DNA from: Roseateles amylovorans
GTDB taxonomy: Bacteria; Pseudomonadota; Gammaproteobacteria; Burkholderiales; Burkholderiaceae_C
Direction of reading: 5' to 3'
Assembly (NCBI RefSeq): GCF_025398155.2
Contig: NZ_CP104562.2
Span: forward strand, 5,890,001 to 5,954,000
Length of the DNA stretch: 64,000 nt
Shown here: one piece after another, positions 54,226 through 63,027 of the stretch
Layout: every line of letters begins with the position of its first letter
How positions within the stretch are numbered: position 1 is the stretch's first letter
Translations under genes and position numbers: made by a program
Notes under the pieces: generated by a model
What the model was told of the DNA's origin: nothing
What the model saw: the letters and a program-made list of their open reading frames with translations, nothing else
The model's database searches: none

Positions 54226-55381
54226 CGGCGGAAGCGGAGATCACGGCCGCATCAGCCGCTGTGTCAGCCGCTGCATCAGCCGCGGGCGACTGAGTGGTCG
54301 CAGCAGAGGCGCCCGCCGTCGAGACGGCCCCGGAAGGGGCTGCGGCGGCGGTGCCTCCTGATGCGGTCGACGCGGTGGATGCCGTCGATGCGGCAGCTGC
54401 CGCGCGGGTCGCCGCCGCGGCCTTCCCCGCCGCGATGGTCGGACAACCGGCTGCGGCGAGCCAGGGATCCTCGTCCTGGCCGCCGAACACCTCGATCAGG
54501 AAATCCAGGAAGGCGCGGGTGCGCGCGGGCACGAACTTGCGGGTCGGCATCGCCGCCCAGAGCGAATAGCTGTAGATGCGCCACTGGGACAGCACCCGTT
54601 CCAGCGCGCCCTCCATCAACGCATCGCCCACCACGAACGATGGCAGGCCGGCCACGCCCACACCGTGCAGGGCGCAGGCATATTTGGTGTCGACCGAGGA
54701 CGTCGTCATCACCGGCCGCGACGGGATGGTGAAGAAGCTCTCGGCCGGCTCGCCGTCGACGCCGCAGCGCTCGAAGGTCACGCCGCGGGAGAGCTCATGG
54801 ATCGGCGGCAGCACCAGGTCATGCTGTTTGAGCTCGGACGGATGCTGCGGCCGACCGCGACGCGCCAGGTACTCCGGCGACGCGCACATGATCACCTCGG
54901 TGCGGGCCAGGCGCTTGGCGATGAACTCGCCCTGCAACGGGACCCGGGTGCTGATGACGGTGATGTCGAAGCTGTCGTCCAGGGTGTCGACCGGTCCCGA
55001 TGCCACCAGCTCCAGGCTGACCAGCGGATACATCGCATGGAACCGCGCCAGGTGGCGTGCCAGCTGATGCACCGCGATGGCCGGCGGCATCAGCACCCGC
55101 AGGTTGCCGCGGGGCTCGGTCACCGCAGCGGTGGCCAGGGCTTCGGCCTCCTCGATGTCGCTCAGGATGCGCCGACAGCGCTCCAGATAGGACTCCCCCA
55201 CATCCGTCAGCGACAGCCGGCGGGTGGTGCGGTTGAGCAGCCGGGCACCGAGGTGCTCCTCCAGCTCGGCCACCAGCCGCGTCACCACGGCGGGCGCCAG
55301 ATCCAGGGCCCGCGCCGCGCCGGCGAGGCTGCCTTCGTCGATGACGCGGGTGAACACCCGCATCGCCTTGACCTGGTCCAT
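54212..55381 (-). CDS. LysR-family transcriptional regulator with long Ala-rich C-terminal tail
   Basis: 389 aa. The winged HTH lies at residues about 1-60 (MDQVKAMRVFTRVIDEGSLA, AARALDLAPAVVTRLVAELE), and the effector domain at about 90-300 (RGNLRVLMPPAIAVHQLARH, VDTLDDSFDITV). The normal family end is near 305 (FLDFLIEVFGG). About 80 further residues of Ala/Thr/Ser/Gly low complexity follow and run into the 3' end of amgK on the opposite strand. The tail may be an extension through loss of the original stop codon. The target genes are not evident; the M20 peptidase gene upstream on the same strand is separately started. Confidence 0.88.
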   Translation of the reverse strand: MDQVKAMRVFTRVIDEGSLAGAARALDLAPAVVTRLVAELEEHLGARLLNRTTRRLSLTDVGESYLERCRRILSDIEEAEALATAAVTEPRGNLRVLMPPAIAVHQLARHLARFHAMYPLVSLELVASGPVDTLDDSFDITVISTRVPLQGEFIAKRLARTEVIMCASPEYLARRGRPQHPSELKQHDLVLPPIHELSRGVTFERCGVDGEPAESFFTIPSRPVMTTSSVDTKYACALHGVGVAGLPSFVVGDALMEGALERVLSQWRIYSYSLWAAMPTRKFVPARTRAFLDFLIEVFGGQDEDPWLAAAGCPTIAAGKAAAATRAAAAASTASTASTASGGTAAAAPSGAVSTAGASAATTQSPAADAAADTAADAAVISASAASAG

Positions 55382-55434
55382 GACGCTCCTTCCGCCGCCT
55401 TCGCGGCCGATCCGCCGTCGATCAGCGGCCGCGC

Positions 55435-56910
55435 TTACGGATGCGCGGCAATCACCTGGGCCACGGCTGCCGTCAGCCGCTTGCCGTAGGGCACATGCAG
55501 GAACTCGTTGGGGCCGTGGGCATTGCTCTTGGGACCCAGCACGCCGCAGACCATCATCTGCGCCGCCGGGAAGCCCTTCTGCAACATGCTCATCAGCGGA
55601 ATGGTGCCGCCCTGTCCGATGTAGCCCACCGGCGAGCCGAAATGGGCCTGGCTGGCATCGTCCAGCACCTGGCTGAGCCAGGGGGCCAGGTCAGGCGTGT
55701 TCCAGCCGGTGGCGCCATAGGCACCGGCGCGACCGTCCGGCACGAAGCTGACCTTGGCGTTGTAGGGCGCGTTGTCTTCCAGCAGCGCCTTGAGCCGCAG
55801 GGCGGCCTCATTGCCATCCACCAGCGGCGGCAGTCGCAGCGACAACTTGAAGGCGGTGTAGGGCCGCAGCACATTGCCGGCGCTCTTGAGCTCGGGGAAT
55901 CCGTCCACACCGGTCACCGACAGCGTCGGACGCCAGGTGCGATTCAGCAGCACCTCGACCGGGTCACTGGTCACCGGCAGCACCGGGCCGCCGTCCGCGC
56001 CGCAGGCCCAGGGCATGCGCTTGTAGACCTCCTCCTTGAGGATGGCCGCGGTGGCGCGGGCCTGGTCCAGGCGCGCACCGGGAATCTCGCAATGGAAGCT
56101 CTCGGGCAGCAGGCGGCCGGTCTTGGAATCCTCCAGCCGGTCCAGCACCTGGCGCAGCACGCGGAACGACGACGGCACCACGCCCGACGCATCGCCGGAA
56201 TGGATGCCTTCGGTCAGCACCTCGACCTTGAGGATGCCCGACACCATGCCGCGCAGCGAGGTGGTCATCCACAGGCGGTCATAGTCGCCGGCGCCGGAGT
56301 CCAGGCAGACCACCAGCGAGACATTGCCCAGCCGCGGCTTGAGCAGGTCGATGTAGGCCGGCAGGTCGTAGGAGCCGGACTCTTCGCAGCTCTCGATCAG
56401 GCCGACGCAGCGCGGGCGCGGCACATTCTGCTGATCCAGCGCCATCAGCGCAGTCAGCGAGGCATAGACGGCGTAGCCGTCGTCGGCACCGCCGCGGCCA
56501 TAGAGCTTGCCGTCCTCGTACTTGGGCGTCCAGGGGCCCAGGTCGGCGCGCCAGCCGTTGAATTCGGGTTGCTTGTCCAGATGGCCGTAGAGCACCACCG
56601 TGTCCTGACTGTCGGTCCGGGTGGCCGGCAGCTCGAAGAAGATCACCGGGGTGCGGCCTTCCAGCCGGATCACTTCGAGCTTGAGCCCGCTGAGCTTCTT
56701 GCTCTCGACCCACTGGGCGGCATCGCGCACCACGCGGTCGATGTAGCCGTTCGACTGCCAGTCGGCATCGAACATCGGGCTCTTGGCGGGAATGGCGATG
56801 TAGTCGGTCAGCGCGGGGACGATCTCCCGGTCCCAGACTTGTTCGGCGAAGGCGCCCAGGGCGCTCACCTCATCGGCTTGCAGCGGCAACGACGGATCAC
56901 GTGCGTTCAT
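55435..56910 (-). CDS. M20 family metallopeptidase (dipeptidase-like)
   Basis: 491 aa from the ATG at 56910 with AGGAGAACC upstream. M20 motifs: VVLYGHLDKQPEF (zinc-ligand His and catalytic Asp), GRGGADDGYAVYASLTAL (bridging Asp), LIESCEESGSYDL (general-base Glu and zinc Glu), and near the C-terminus SNAHGPNEFLHV (last His). The dimerisation domain lies between about 210 and 380. There is no signal peptide. Such enzymes cleave dipeptides or remove C-terminal residues in the cytoplasm. It lies 53 bp upstream of the LysR start and downstream of a hydrolase gene on the same strand. Confidence 0.92.
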   Translation of the reverse strand: MNARDPSLPLQADEVSALGAFAEQVWDREIVPALTDYIAIPAKSPMFDADWQSNGYIDRVVRDAAQWVESKKLSGLKLEVIRLEGRTPVIFFELPATRTDSQDTVVLYGHLDKQPEFNGWRADLGPWTPKYEDGKLYGRGGADDGYAVYASLTALMALDQQNVPRPRCVGLIESCEESGSYDLPAYIDLLKPRLGNVSLVVCLDSGAGDYDRLWMTTSLRGMVSGILKVEVLTEGIHSGDASGVVPSSFRVLRQVLDRLEDSKTGRLLPESFHCEIPGARLDQARATAAILKEEVYKRMPWACGADGGPVLPVTSDPVEVLLNRTWRPTLSVTGVDGFPELKSAGNVLRPYTAFKLSLRLPPLVDGNEAALRLKALLEDNAPYNAKVSFVPDGRAGAYGATGWNTPDLAPWLSQVLDDASQAHFGSPVGYIGQGGTIPLMSMLQKGFPAAQMMVCGVLGPKSNAHGPNEFLHVPYGKRLTAAVAQVIAAHP

Positions 56911-56958
56911 GCGGTTCTCCTGTGCGGCCGGATCAGCCGCCATGTCAGACGGTGGATT

Positions 56959-57819
56959 CTAGGAGCGAGCGGCCACCCAGGTCTTCAGACAGCCAAAGAC
57001 CTGCTCGCGCTCCGGTTCGTTGAAGATCTCATGGAACAGGCCCGGGAAGCCGACCGCCTGCACCCCGGCAGGCGCCGCCTTGGCGAAAGCGGCGCTGCCC
57101 GCGGGTGCCACGCAGCGGTCCGCGCCGGCCCACATCAGCAGGGTGGGCACCGGCCAGCGCGGGGCCACGGCCAGCACCGGGGCGCCGAAGTCGGCAATCA
57201 TCCGGGCCAGCGTCGGGGTGATGCGGTCATGCACCAGCGGGTCGTTCCGGTAGGCCTGGACCACCTCGGGACTGCGGGAGATCCAGGCCGGATTCAGCCC
57301 GTTGCCCACCGCCAGGTGCGGCACTGTGGGCAACGACACCGCCAACATCGCCCGCTGCAGGCCGGACAGGCCCGCATCGAGCGCCGGCGAGCTGAGCACC
57401 AGGCCCTCCACCGGGCGCGACCAGTCCGGGCGAGCGCTGCCATCCGCCGCCAGCACCTGTCCGGCCACGAATCGCGCCGCCACCACGCCGCCCATGCTGT
57501 GGCCCAGCACCAGCAGCGGACCCTGCCCCATCCGGGCATCGGCGCGGACCGCATCGATCACGCAGGCGAGGTCGCGCAGCAGGGCGTCCGCGGTCGGGAT
57601 GTCGCCGCGGGGCCCGCCCGAGGCACCATGGCCGCGCTGGTCGTAGCCGGCCACATGCCAGCCCCAGTCGTTGAAGCGCTGGGCCACGGCGTCATAGCGC
57701 CCGATGTGCTCGCCCAGTCCGTGCACGATCAGCACCGTGCCACGGGCCGGTGTTGATGCGTCGGCGCCCCATTCCCGCCAGTGCAGCGGCAGGCCGTCAT
57801 GGCCGCTCAGAGTTTTCAT
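56959..57819 (-). CDS. Alpha/beta hydrolase, monoacylglycerol lipase/lysophospholipase type
   Basis: 286 aa from the ATG at 57819. The frame further upstream is unconserved. Hydrolase_4/PldB-like: LIVHGLGEHIGRYDAVAQRF, DQRGHGASGGPRG, nucleophile Ser in LVLGHSMGGVVAA, Asp in MWAGADRCVAP and His in GLFHEIFNEPER. It should hydrolyse monoacylglycerols or lysophospholipids. No signal peptide. Divergent from the aspartoacylase-like gene. Confidence 0.9.
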   Translation of the reverse strand: MKTLSGHDGLPLHWREWGADASTPARGTVLIVHGLGEHIGRYDAVAQRFNDWGWHVAGYDQRGHGASGGPRGDIPTADALLRDLACVIDAVRADARMGQGPLLVLGHSMGGVVAARFVAGQVLAADGSARPDWSRPVEGLVLSSPALDAGLSGLQRAMLAVSLPTVPHLAVGNGLNPAWISRSPEVVQAYRNDPLVHDRITPTLARMIADFGAPVLAVAPRWPVPTLLMWAGADRCVAPAGSAAFAKAAPAGVQAVGFPGLFHEIFNEPEREQVFGCLKTWVAARS

Positions 57820-57959
57820 GGGACGGGAGTGTAGAAAGCTTGAGGCTGCGGACGGCCGGATCGGCGGGCCTACACTGGTTTTTTTTGCAGGCGATCCGGT
57901 TGGCCGGACCCGGCGTGCGCCTGCCACGCCCCTGACCTCGGCTTCATCGCCGCACCGCC

Positions 57960-58934
57960 ATGTCGCTTCCGACGCCCCACGACCACACCATCGACCTGCA
58001 ACTCGCACCGCCCGACCTGCGCCCCTGGCGCGAGGGCGGCAGCGGGGTGGACCATGTCCATGTGCGGGCGTCGGGCCGCCCGGGGCCGACCGTCATGCTG
58101 CAGGCGCTGACCCATGGCAACGAGCTGTGCGGCGCCATCGCGCTGGATTGGCTGCTGCGCCAGGATGTGCGGCCGCTGCACGGGCGGCTGGTGCTGGCCT
58201 TCGCCAACATGGCGGCCTTCAACCGCTTTGACGCCCGTTCCCCGTTCGAGTCGCGGTGTGTGGACGAGGATCTGAACCGGGTCTGGGAAGACGCCGTACT
58301 CCACGGCCCGGGCGACACCCTCGAGCTGCGCCGGGCGCGCGAACTGCGCCCGTTCATCGACAGCGCCGACGTGCTCCTGGACCTGCACTCGATGCAGGAA
58401 GCCGGTGCCCCGCCGCTGGCCATCTGCGGCATGACCGACAAGAGCCTGTCGCTGGCCCGCGCGCTCGGCCAGCCGGAGACCTTGCTGGTGGACACCGGCC
58501 ACGCAGGCGGCCTGCGTCTGATCGACCGCGGCGGCTTTGCCGATCCCGCCAGTCCCCGGCAGGCGCTGTTGATCGAATGTGGGGCGCACTGGGAAGCGGT
58601 GTCGGCAGAGATGGCCATTGACGTCTCGCTGCGCTTCCTTCGCCATCTGGGGATGGTGGATGCGGCCTGGGCCGACGCCCACCTGCGCTGCCCGTTGCCG
58701 CCGCGGCAGCGACTGTTGCGGGTTGGCGAAGGCATCGCGGCGCGCAGCCAGGCCTTCCAGTTCCTGATGCCCACCCATCACTTGATGGTGATCCCGCGCG
58801 CCGGCACCCTGCTGGCGGAGGACCAGGGCCACCGCTTTGTCACGCCGCACGACGACTGCGTGCTGGTCATGCCCTCGCACCGCGCCGGGCAGGCGGGGCA
58901 GACCATGGTGCGGTTGGGACGGTATGAGGCCTAG
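57960..58934 (+). CDS. Succinylglutamate desuccinylase/aspartoacylase family protein
   Basis: 324 aa. The zinc site of the M14-like AstE/AspA family is visible: His and Glu in LTHGNELCGA (about 51-55) and His in LLDLHSMQE (about 143), with DEDLNRVW between them, the typical substrate-side Asn-Arg. Glu in LIECGAHWE is the expected catalytic base. The C-terminal beta domain (about 235-320) is complete. No arginine succinyltransferase genes are adjacent, so the natural N-acyl substrate is unclear. Confidence 0.88.
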   Translation: MSLPTPHDHTIDLQLAPPDLRPWREGGSGVDHVHVRASGRPGPTVMLQALTHGNELCGAIALDWLLRQDVRPLHGRLVLAFANMAAFNRFDARSPFESRCVDEDLNRVWEDAVLHGPGDTLELRRARELRPFIDSADVLLDLHSMQEAGAPPLAICGMTDKSLSLARALGQPETLLVDTGHAGGLRLIDRGGFADPASPRQALLIECGAHWEAVSAEMAIDVSLRFLRHLGMVDAAWADAHLRCPLPPRQRLLRVGEGIAARSQAFQFLMPTHHLMVIPRAGTLLAEDQGHRFVTPHDDCVLVMPSHRAGQAGQTMVRLGRYEA

Positions 58935-58996
58935 AGGGTTCGGCCAGCACGCGCCCGACTGGCTGCGCGCACCGGCTGCCACCAGCGCGGCCCGGC

Positions 58997-59581
58997 TCAG
59001 TCCCGATCGAACTTGAACACCGCCATGCTGGCCATCAGGTTGGGCAGCAGGCGCACTGAACGGCCGTTCTGCACGCCGAAACTGTCCAGCACCCGAAGGC
59101 CGCACTTGCGGGCCAGCACCTCGAAATCGGCATAGGTGCCGACGCGGATGTTGGGCGTGTCATACCACTGGTAGGGCAGCACACGGGTCACCGGCATGCG
59201 CCCGGCCAACACCTGCAACCGGTTGGGCCAGTGCGCGAAGTTGGGGAAGCTGACGATGCCCATGCGCCCCACCCGCGCCGTCTCGCGCAGCATGGCTTCG
59301 GTGTTGCGCAGGTTCTGCAGGGTTTCGAGCTGCAGCACCACATCGAAGCTCTGGTCCTCGAAGATCGCCAGCCCTTCTTCGAGATTGAGCTGGATCACAT
59401 TCACGCCGCGCTGGGCGCAGGCCAGCACATTCGCGTCGTCCAGCTCCACGCCGTAGCCGGTGCAGCCCTTGGCGGCCTGCAGATGCGCCAGCAATTCGCC
59501 GGTGCCGCAGCCCAGGTCCAGCACCCGGGCGCCGGCCGGCACCAGCGCCGCAATCATCTCCATCACCGCACGGTCGCTCAT
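58997..59581 (-). CDS. metW: Methionine biosynthesis protein MetW
   Basis: 194 aa. Its ATG overlaps the metX stop by 4 bp. SAM-dependent methyltransferase-like fold: RVLDLGCGTGELLAHLQ, YGVELDDANVLACAQRG, LNLEEGLAIFEDQSFDVVLQLETLQ and GIVSFPNFAHWPNR, the MetW signature. In this lineage MetW acts with MetX in homoserine acylation. The pair is under the SAM-II riboswitch upstream of metX. Confidence 0.95.
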   Translation of the reverse strand: MSDRAVMEMIAALVPAGARVLDLGCGTGELLAHLQAAKGCTGYGVELDDANVLACAQRGVNVIQLNLEEGLAIFEDQSFDVVLQLETLQNLRNTEAMLRETARVGRMGIVSFPNFAHWPNRLQVLAGRMPVTRVLPYQWYDTPNIRVGTYADFEVLARKCGLRVLDSFGVQNGRSVRLLPNLMASMAVFKFDRD

Positions 59582-60750
59582 GCCGCCACCTGTGCGGTCA
59601 AGGGTTGCGAGGGCAGCGGCGGATCAAACTCCGTGGCGATGCGCTCGAAGTAGGCCCGCAGCACGCCGTGGTAGCGGGGATCGTCCAGCAGGAAGGCGTC
59701 ATGGCCATGCGGCGCATCGATCTCCGCATAGGACACGTCGCGCTTGTTGTCGAGCAACGCCTTCACGATCTCGCGGGATCGCGCCGGCGAGAAGCGCCAG
59801 TCGGTGGTGAAGCTGACCACCAGGTATTTGCAGTTGGCACTGGCGAAGGTGCGACTGAGGTCGCCGCCATGCTCTCGCGCGGGGTCGAAATAATCCAGTG
59901 CGCGGGTGATCAGCAAGTAGGTGTTGGCATCGAAATACTCGCTGAACTTGTCGCCCTGGTAGCGCAGGTAGCTTTCGATCTGGAACTCGATGTCGTGGGT
60001 GGAATAGCCCAGCTCGGCGGAACGCATCTGGCGGCCGAATTTTTCCTCCATCACGTCGTCGCTCAGGTAGGTGATGTGGCCGATCATGCGGGCCACCCGC
60101 AGGCCGCGGCGCGGCAGGACACCGTGCTCGTAGAAGAAGCCGTCGTGGAACTCGGGGTCGGTGATGATCGCCCGTCGCGCCACCTCGTTGAAGGCAATGT
60201 TCTGCGCCGACAGGTTGGGCGCCGTGGCCACCGCGATGCAATGGCCCATCCGGTCCGGATAGCGCAGCGACCAATCCAGGGCCTGCATCCCGCCCAGTGA
60301 GCCGCCCAGCACCGCGGCCAGCTTGCGGATGCCGAATCGATCGAGCACCCGCGCCTGCGCATCCACCCAGTCCTGCACGGTGACCACGGGGAAGTCCGCC
60401 CCATACACCCGCCCGGTCTCCGGATTCAGATGCATCGGGCCGGTCGAGCCGAAACACGAGCCCAGGTTATTGATGCCGATGACGAAGAACTTGTCGGTGT
60501 CCAGCGGTTTGCCGGGACCGACCAGGTTGTCCCACCAGCCCTCGCTCTTTTCAACGCCCGCATGGGTGCCGGCCACATGGTGGCTGGCATTGAGCGCATG
60601 GCACACCAGCACCGCGTTGGACTTGTCTTCATTGAGTCGACCGTAGGTCTCCACCATCAGCTCGTAGTCGCTGATGCGGGCACCGCTGCGCAGCGGCAAA
60701 GCCTCGTCGAACAGGAGTCGCTGCGGTGTGACGTCACCGACGGAACCCAT
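59578..60750 (-). CDS. metX: Homoserine O-acyltransferase MetX
   Basis: 390 aa from the ATG at 60750 with GAGGTGGG upstream. Alpha/beta-hydrolase fold: VCHALNASHHVAG, WWDNLVGPGKPLDTD, nucleophile Ser in VLGGSLGGMQALDW (about 150), Asp in VSFTTDWRFSP and His in DAPHGHDAFLLD. It acylates homoserine, the first committed step of methionine synthesis; whether acetyl- or succinyl-CoA is used cannot be read with certainty, though MetX partnered with MetW in proteobacteria is often a succinyltransferase. The leader carries a SAM-II aptamer and a terminator, so high SAM should stop transcription. Confidence 0.95.
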   Translation of the reverse strand: MGSVGDVTPQRLLFDEALPLRSGARISDYELMVETYGRLNEDKSNAVLVCHALNASHHVAGTHAGVEKSEGWWDNLVGPGKPLDTDKFFVIGINNLGSCFGSTGPMHLNPETGRVYGADFPVVTVQDWVDAQARVLDRFGIRKLAAVLGGSLGGMQALDWSLRYPDRMGHCIAVATAPNLSAQNIAFNEVARRAIITDPEFHDGFFYEHGVLPRRGLRVARMIGHITYLSDDVMEEKFGRQMRSAELGYSTHDIEFQIESYLRYQGDKFSEYFDANTYLLITRALDYFDPAREHGGDLSRTFASANCKYLVVSFTTDWRFSPARSREIVKALLDNKRDVSYAEIDAPHGHDAFLLDDPRYHGVLRAYFERIATEFDPPLPSQPLTAQVAA

Positions 60751-60808
60751 AACCCACCTCTTCCTCTGACCGCACCGCGCCCCGGCGTCTTCGTCGGAGC
60801 ACGGCAAC

Positions 60809-60848
60809 AAAAAACCCGGCGCCGCTGCTTGAAGCGGAACACCGGGTT
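60809..60848 (-). terminator. Intrinsic terminator in the metX leader (riboswitch expression platform)
   Basis: On the minus strand AACCCGG (60848-60842) pairs with CCGGGTT (60819-60813); inner GTTCCGCTT/cagcggcg-type pairing extends it, and a run of six T follows. It lies between the aptamer and the metX ATG. Confidence 0.85.
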
Positions 60849-60862
60849 CGATCTGTGGATCG

Positions 60863-60920
60863 GGTGTCCCCCTTTAGCTGCATTTCTAAGGCGCCCGCAA
60901 GCCGGACAAATCGGCGCCAT
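60863..60920 (-). promoter_or_regulatory. SAM-II riboswitch aptamer upstream of metX-metW
   Basis: On the minus strand, stem P1 is GGCGCC (60918-60913) with GGCGCC (60895-60890). Its loop has GATTTGTCC, and the tail GCTAAAGGGGGACA follows. TGTCC (60908-60904) pairs with GGACA (60869-60865), giving the H-type pseudoknot of SAM-II. GATTTG in the loop and AGCTAAA before the pseudoknot strand match the conserved core recalled for this class. An intrinsic terminator follows before metX, the expected target of SAM feedback. Confidence 0.85.
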
Positions 60921-61114
60921 GGAGAGGAAGTATAGCCACGACCTCGGTCAGATCCTCGACCGCGGCCTTGTGGAGACCGCGAGGCCGCGGATCCCTGGGG
61001 ATCAGGTCACCGCGATCTGAACGATCCCAGCGATCCCAGCGAGCCCGGTGATCGCGGACCTGACCACGCGCCCCACCGCGCGCGGTCCGTGACGAGACGC
61101 GATCAGCACACGCT

Positions 61115-61141
61115 GCGCACGCAGCGCACGCAGCGCACGCA
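61115..61141. repeat. Three tandem copies of GCGCACGCA
   Basis: Perfect 9-bp units at 61115-61123, 61124-61132 and 61133-61141, a few bases beyond the sppA stop codon. No function is apparent. Confidence 0.85.
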
Positions 61142-61146
61142 GCATC

Positions 61147-63027
61147 TCAAGGCGCCACGCACAGGCAGTGCACGATCGCCTTCACCGGGGCCCTCGCACT
61201 CGCCGGGCCTTCGGCCTGGGCACGCGCCTGCTCGGCCAGCCAGGTCATGTCGGCCTGGGCTTCGCGCAGCGGCACGGGCAACTGCGGAATGCCGCCCAGC
61301 GCCTGCAGCACGGAGGCCCGCAGCGTGGGCGCTGCGGCATCGGTGACGCTGCTGAGCACCCGCTCCAGCGGGCCGCGCTCCGCCTCGACATAACGCACCG
61401 TCGGGGCATCGCCCAGCTTGGCGCGCTTCGCGGCGCTGACGATGGCGTCGTTCAGGCTGCCGAGCTTGTCCACCAGGCCACGCTCCAGCGCCTGGGAACC
61501 GGTCCACACCCGGCCCTGGCCGACCGCGTCGATCTGATCGGGCGTCTTCTTGCGCGCCTGGGCGGCCTTGCCGGTGAAGTCGGCATAGGTGTGTTCGATG
61601 CTGGACTTCACCACCGCCGCCAGACGCGGATCCAGCGGCCGGCGCGGGTCATAGCCGCCAGCCAGCCAGGTGGTGGTGTAGCCCCCGGTGTGGATCGACA
61701 GCTTCTCCATCAGCTTCTCGCCGGTGGGCAGCATGCCCACCACACCGATCGAGCCGGTGATGGTGGCCGCATCGGCGATGACCTCGTCCGACGACATCGA
61801 GATCCAGTAGCCGCCCGACGCCGCGACCCCGCCCATCGACACCACGACCGGCTTGCCGACCGCGCGGGTCAGCTCCAGCTCGCGACGCACGAGTTCGGAG
61901 GCGAAGGCGCTGCCGCCCGGCGAATTGACGCGCAGCACCACGGCCTTGATCCGGTCGTCTTCTCGGGCCTGGCGAATCAGACGCGAGGTGGAGTCGCCAC
62001 CAATGCGGCCGGGCGCGGCCTGGCCATCGACGATCTCGCCTTCGGCCACGACGATGCCGACCTGGCCCTCGGGCTTGGGCAGTTGCGGCGGCAACTGCGC
62101 CACATAAGCGCCCAGGTTGATGGCGCGCAGTTGCTTGTCGTCCTTGGCGCCGCGCTGCTCCAGCAGCTCACGCACCTGGTCGCGGGTCTTGATGCCGTCG
62201 ATCAGCTTTTCCTGCAGCGCGAGCTTGGCGCCGTCGCCACCGACCGCCGCCAGGCGTTCCGGCAGTTCCTCGATGGCCTTGGCGATCGCCCCCTTCTCCA
62301 GCTTGCGCGCCTTCTCGACGCCGTCCTGATAGCGGGCCCACAGCTCGTTGTAGAGGTAGCTCTCCGACTCGATCGAGGCTTCGGACGGACCGTTGGCGAA
62401 GTAGGGTTCGGCGAAGTTCTTGTAGGTGCCCACGCGGATCACGTTGGCGGCCACACCCAGTCGATCCAGCGCGTCCTTGTAGTAGTTGCGATAGCGCCCA
62501 TAGCCCTCGATGCTCAGCGACCCCATCGGGTGCAGGTAGACCTCATTGGCCTGCGCGGCGATGTAGTAGCTGCGCTGGTCATAGGCATTGGCAAAGGCCA
62601 CCACCGGCTTCTTGCTCTGCTTGAAACGGGTGAGCGCGGATTCGATCTCATGCAGCGTGGCGGGGCTGGCGCTGCCCATGTTGTCCAGGTCCAGCAGCAC
62701 CTGGACGACCTTGTCGTCCTTGGCTGCGGCGTCCAGCACCGCGAGCAGGTCACGCAGTCGGGTCTGCTGGCGGGACTCGCCACGCAGTTGCGCCATCGCC
62801 TGATCGCGTGCCGACCCCGAGAACTGCTCGACCACGTCGCCCTGGATGTCCAGCACCAGGGTGGTCTTTTCCTGCTGCACCTTGCCGCGCGAGAACATTG
62901 CCCACAGCAGCACGATCAACAACAGCAGGAACAAGAGATTCAGCACCACGCGGCGGGTACCGTCCAGCAGCCACCAGAGCCGCCCGAAGAACCAGCCCAC
63001 CGGCGACAACACACGCTTCAGACCCAT
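61147..63027 (-). CDS. sppA: Signal peptide peptidase SppA, 67-kDa type (protease IV)
   Basis: 626 aa from the ATG at 63027, which has GGAGG 5 bp ahead; ATGs at 63060 and 63069 are less good. One membrane segment (VVLNLLFLLLLIVLLWAMF, about 27-45) anchors it in the inner membrane with the bulk in the periplasm. Two SppA domains: the first supplies the catalytic Lys in VGTYKNFAEPYF (about 203), the second the Ser in GGVAASGGYWIS (about 404), after VNSPGGSAFASE. It degrades signal peptides left in the membrane. The C-terminal 40 residues are Ala-rich and unconserved. Confidence 0.95.
   Translation of the reverse strand: MGLKRVLSPVGWFFGRLWWLLDGTRRVVLNLLFLLLLIVLLWAMFSRGKVQQEKTTLVLDIQGDVVEQFSGSARDQAMAQLRGESRQQTRLRDLLAVLDAAAKDDKVVQVLLDLDNMGSASPATLHEIESALTRFKQSKKPVVAFANAYDQRSYYIAAQANEVYLHPMGSLSIEGYGRYRNYYKDALDRLGVAANVIRVGTYKNFAEPYFANGPSEASIESESYLYNELWARYQDGVEKARKLEKGAIAKAIEELPERLAAVGGDGAKLALQEKLIDGIKTRDQVRELLEQRGAKDDKQLRAINLGAYVAQLPPQLPKPEGQVGIVVAEGEIVDGQAAPGRIGGDSTSRLIRQAREDDRIKAVVLRVNSPGGSAFASELVRRELELTRAVGKPVVVSMGGVAASGGYWISMSSDEVIADAATITGSIGVVGMLPTGEKLMEKLSIHTGGYTTTWLAGGYDPRRPLDPRLAAVVKSSIEHTYADFTGKAAQARKKTPDQIDAVGQGRVWTGSQALERGLVDKLGSLNDAIVSAAKRAKLGDAPTVRYVEAERGPLERVLSSVTDAAAPTLRASVLQALGGIPQLPVPLREAQADMTWLAEQARAQAEGPASARAPVKAIVHCLCVAP

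Larger units (their letters stand above)
60751..61146. other. metX leader and 3' flank of sppA
   Basis: About 400 bp. From 60751 to about 60925 it is the metX leader with terminator and SAM-II aptamer. The remaining 220 bp carry no recognisable gene; three 9-bp direct repeats lie near the sppA end. Confidence 0.7.

Noticed and set aside
55441..57756. Open frame of 771 codons on the plus strand opposite the M20 peptidase and hydrolase genes
   Set aside because: It spans two well-supported genes and the gap between them, so it is a stop-free artefact.
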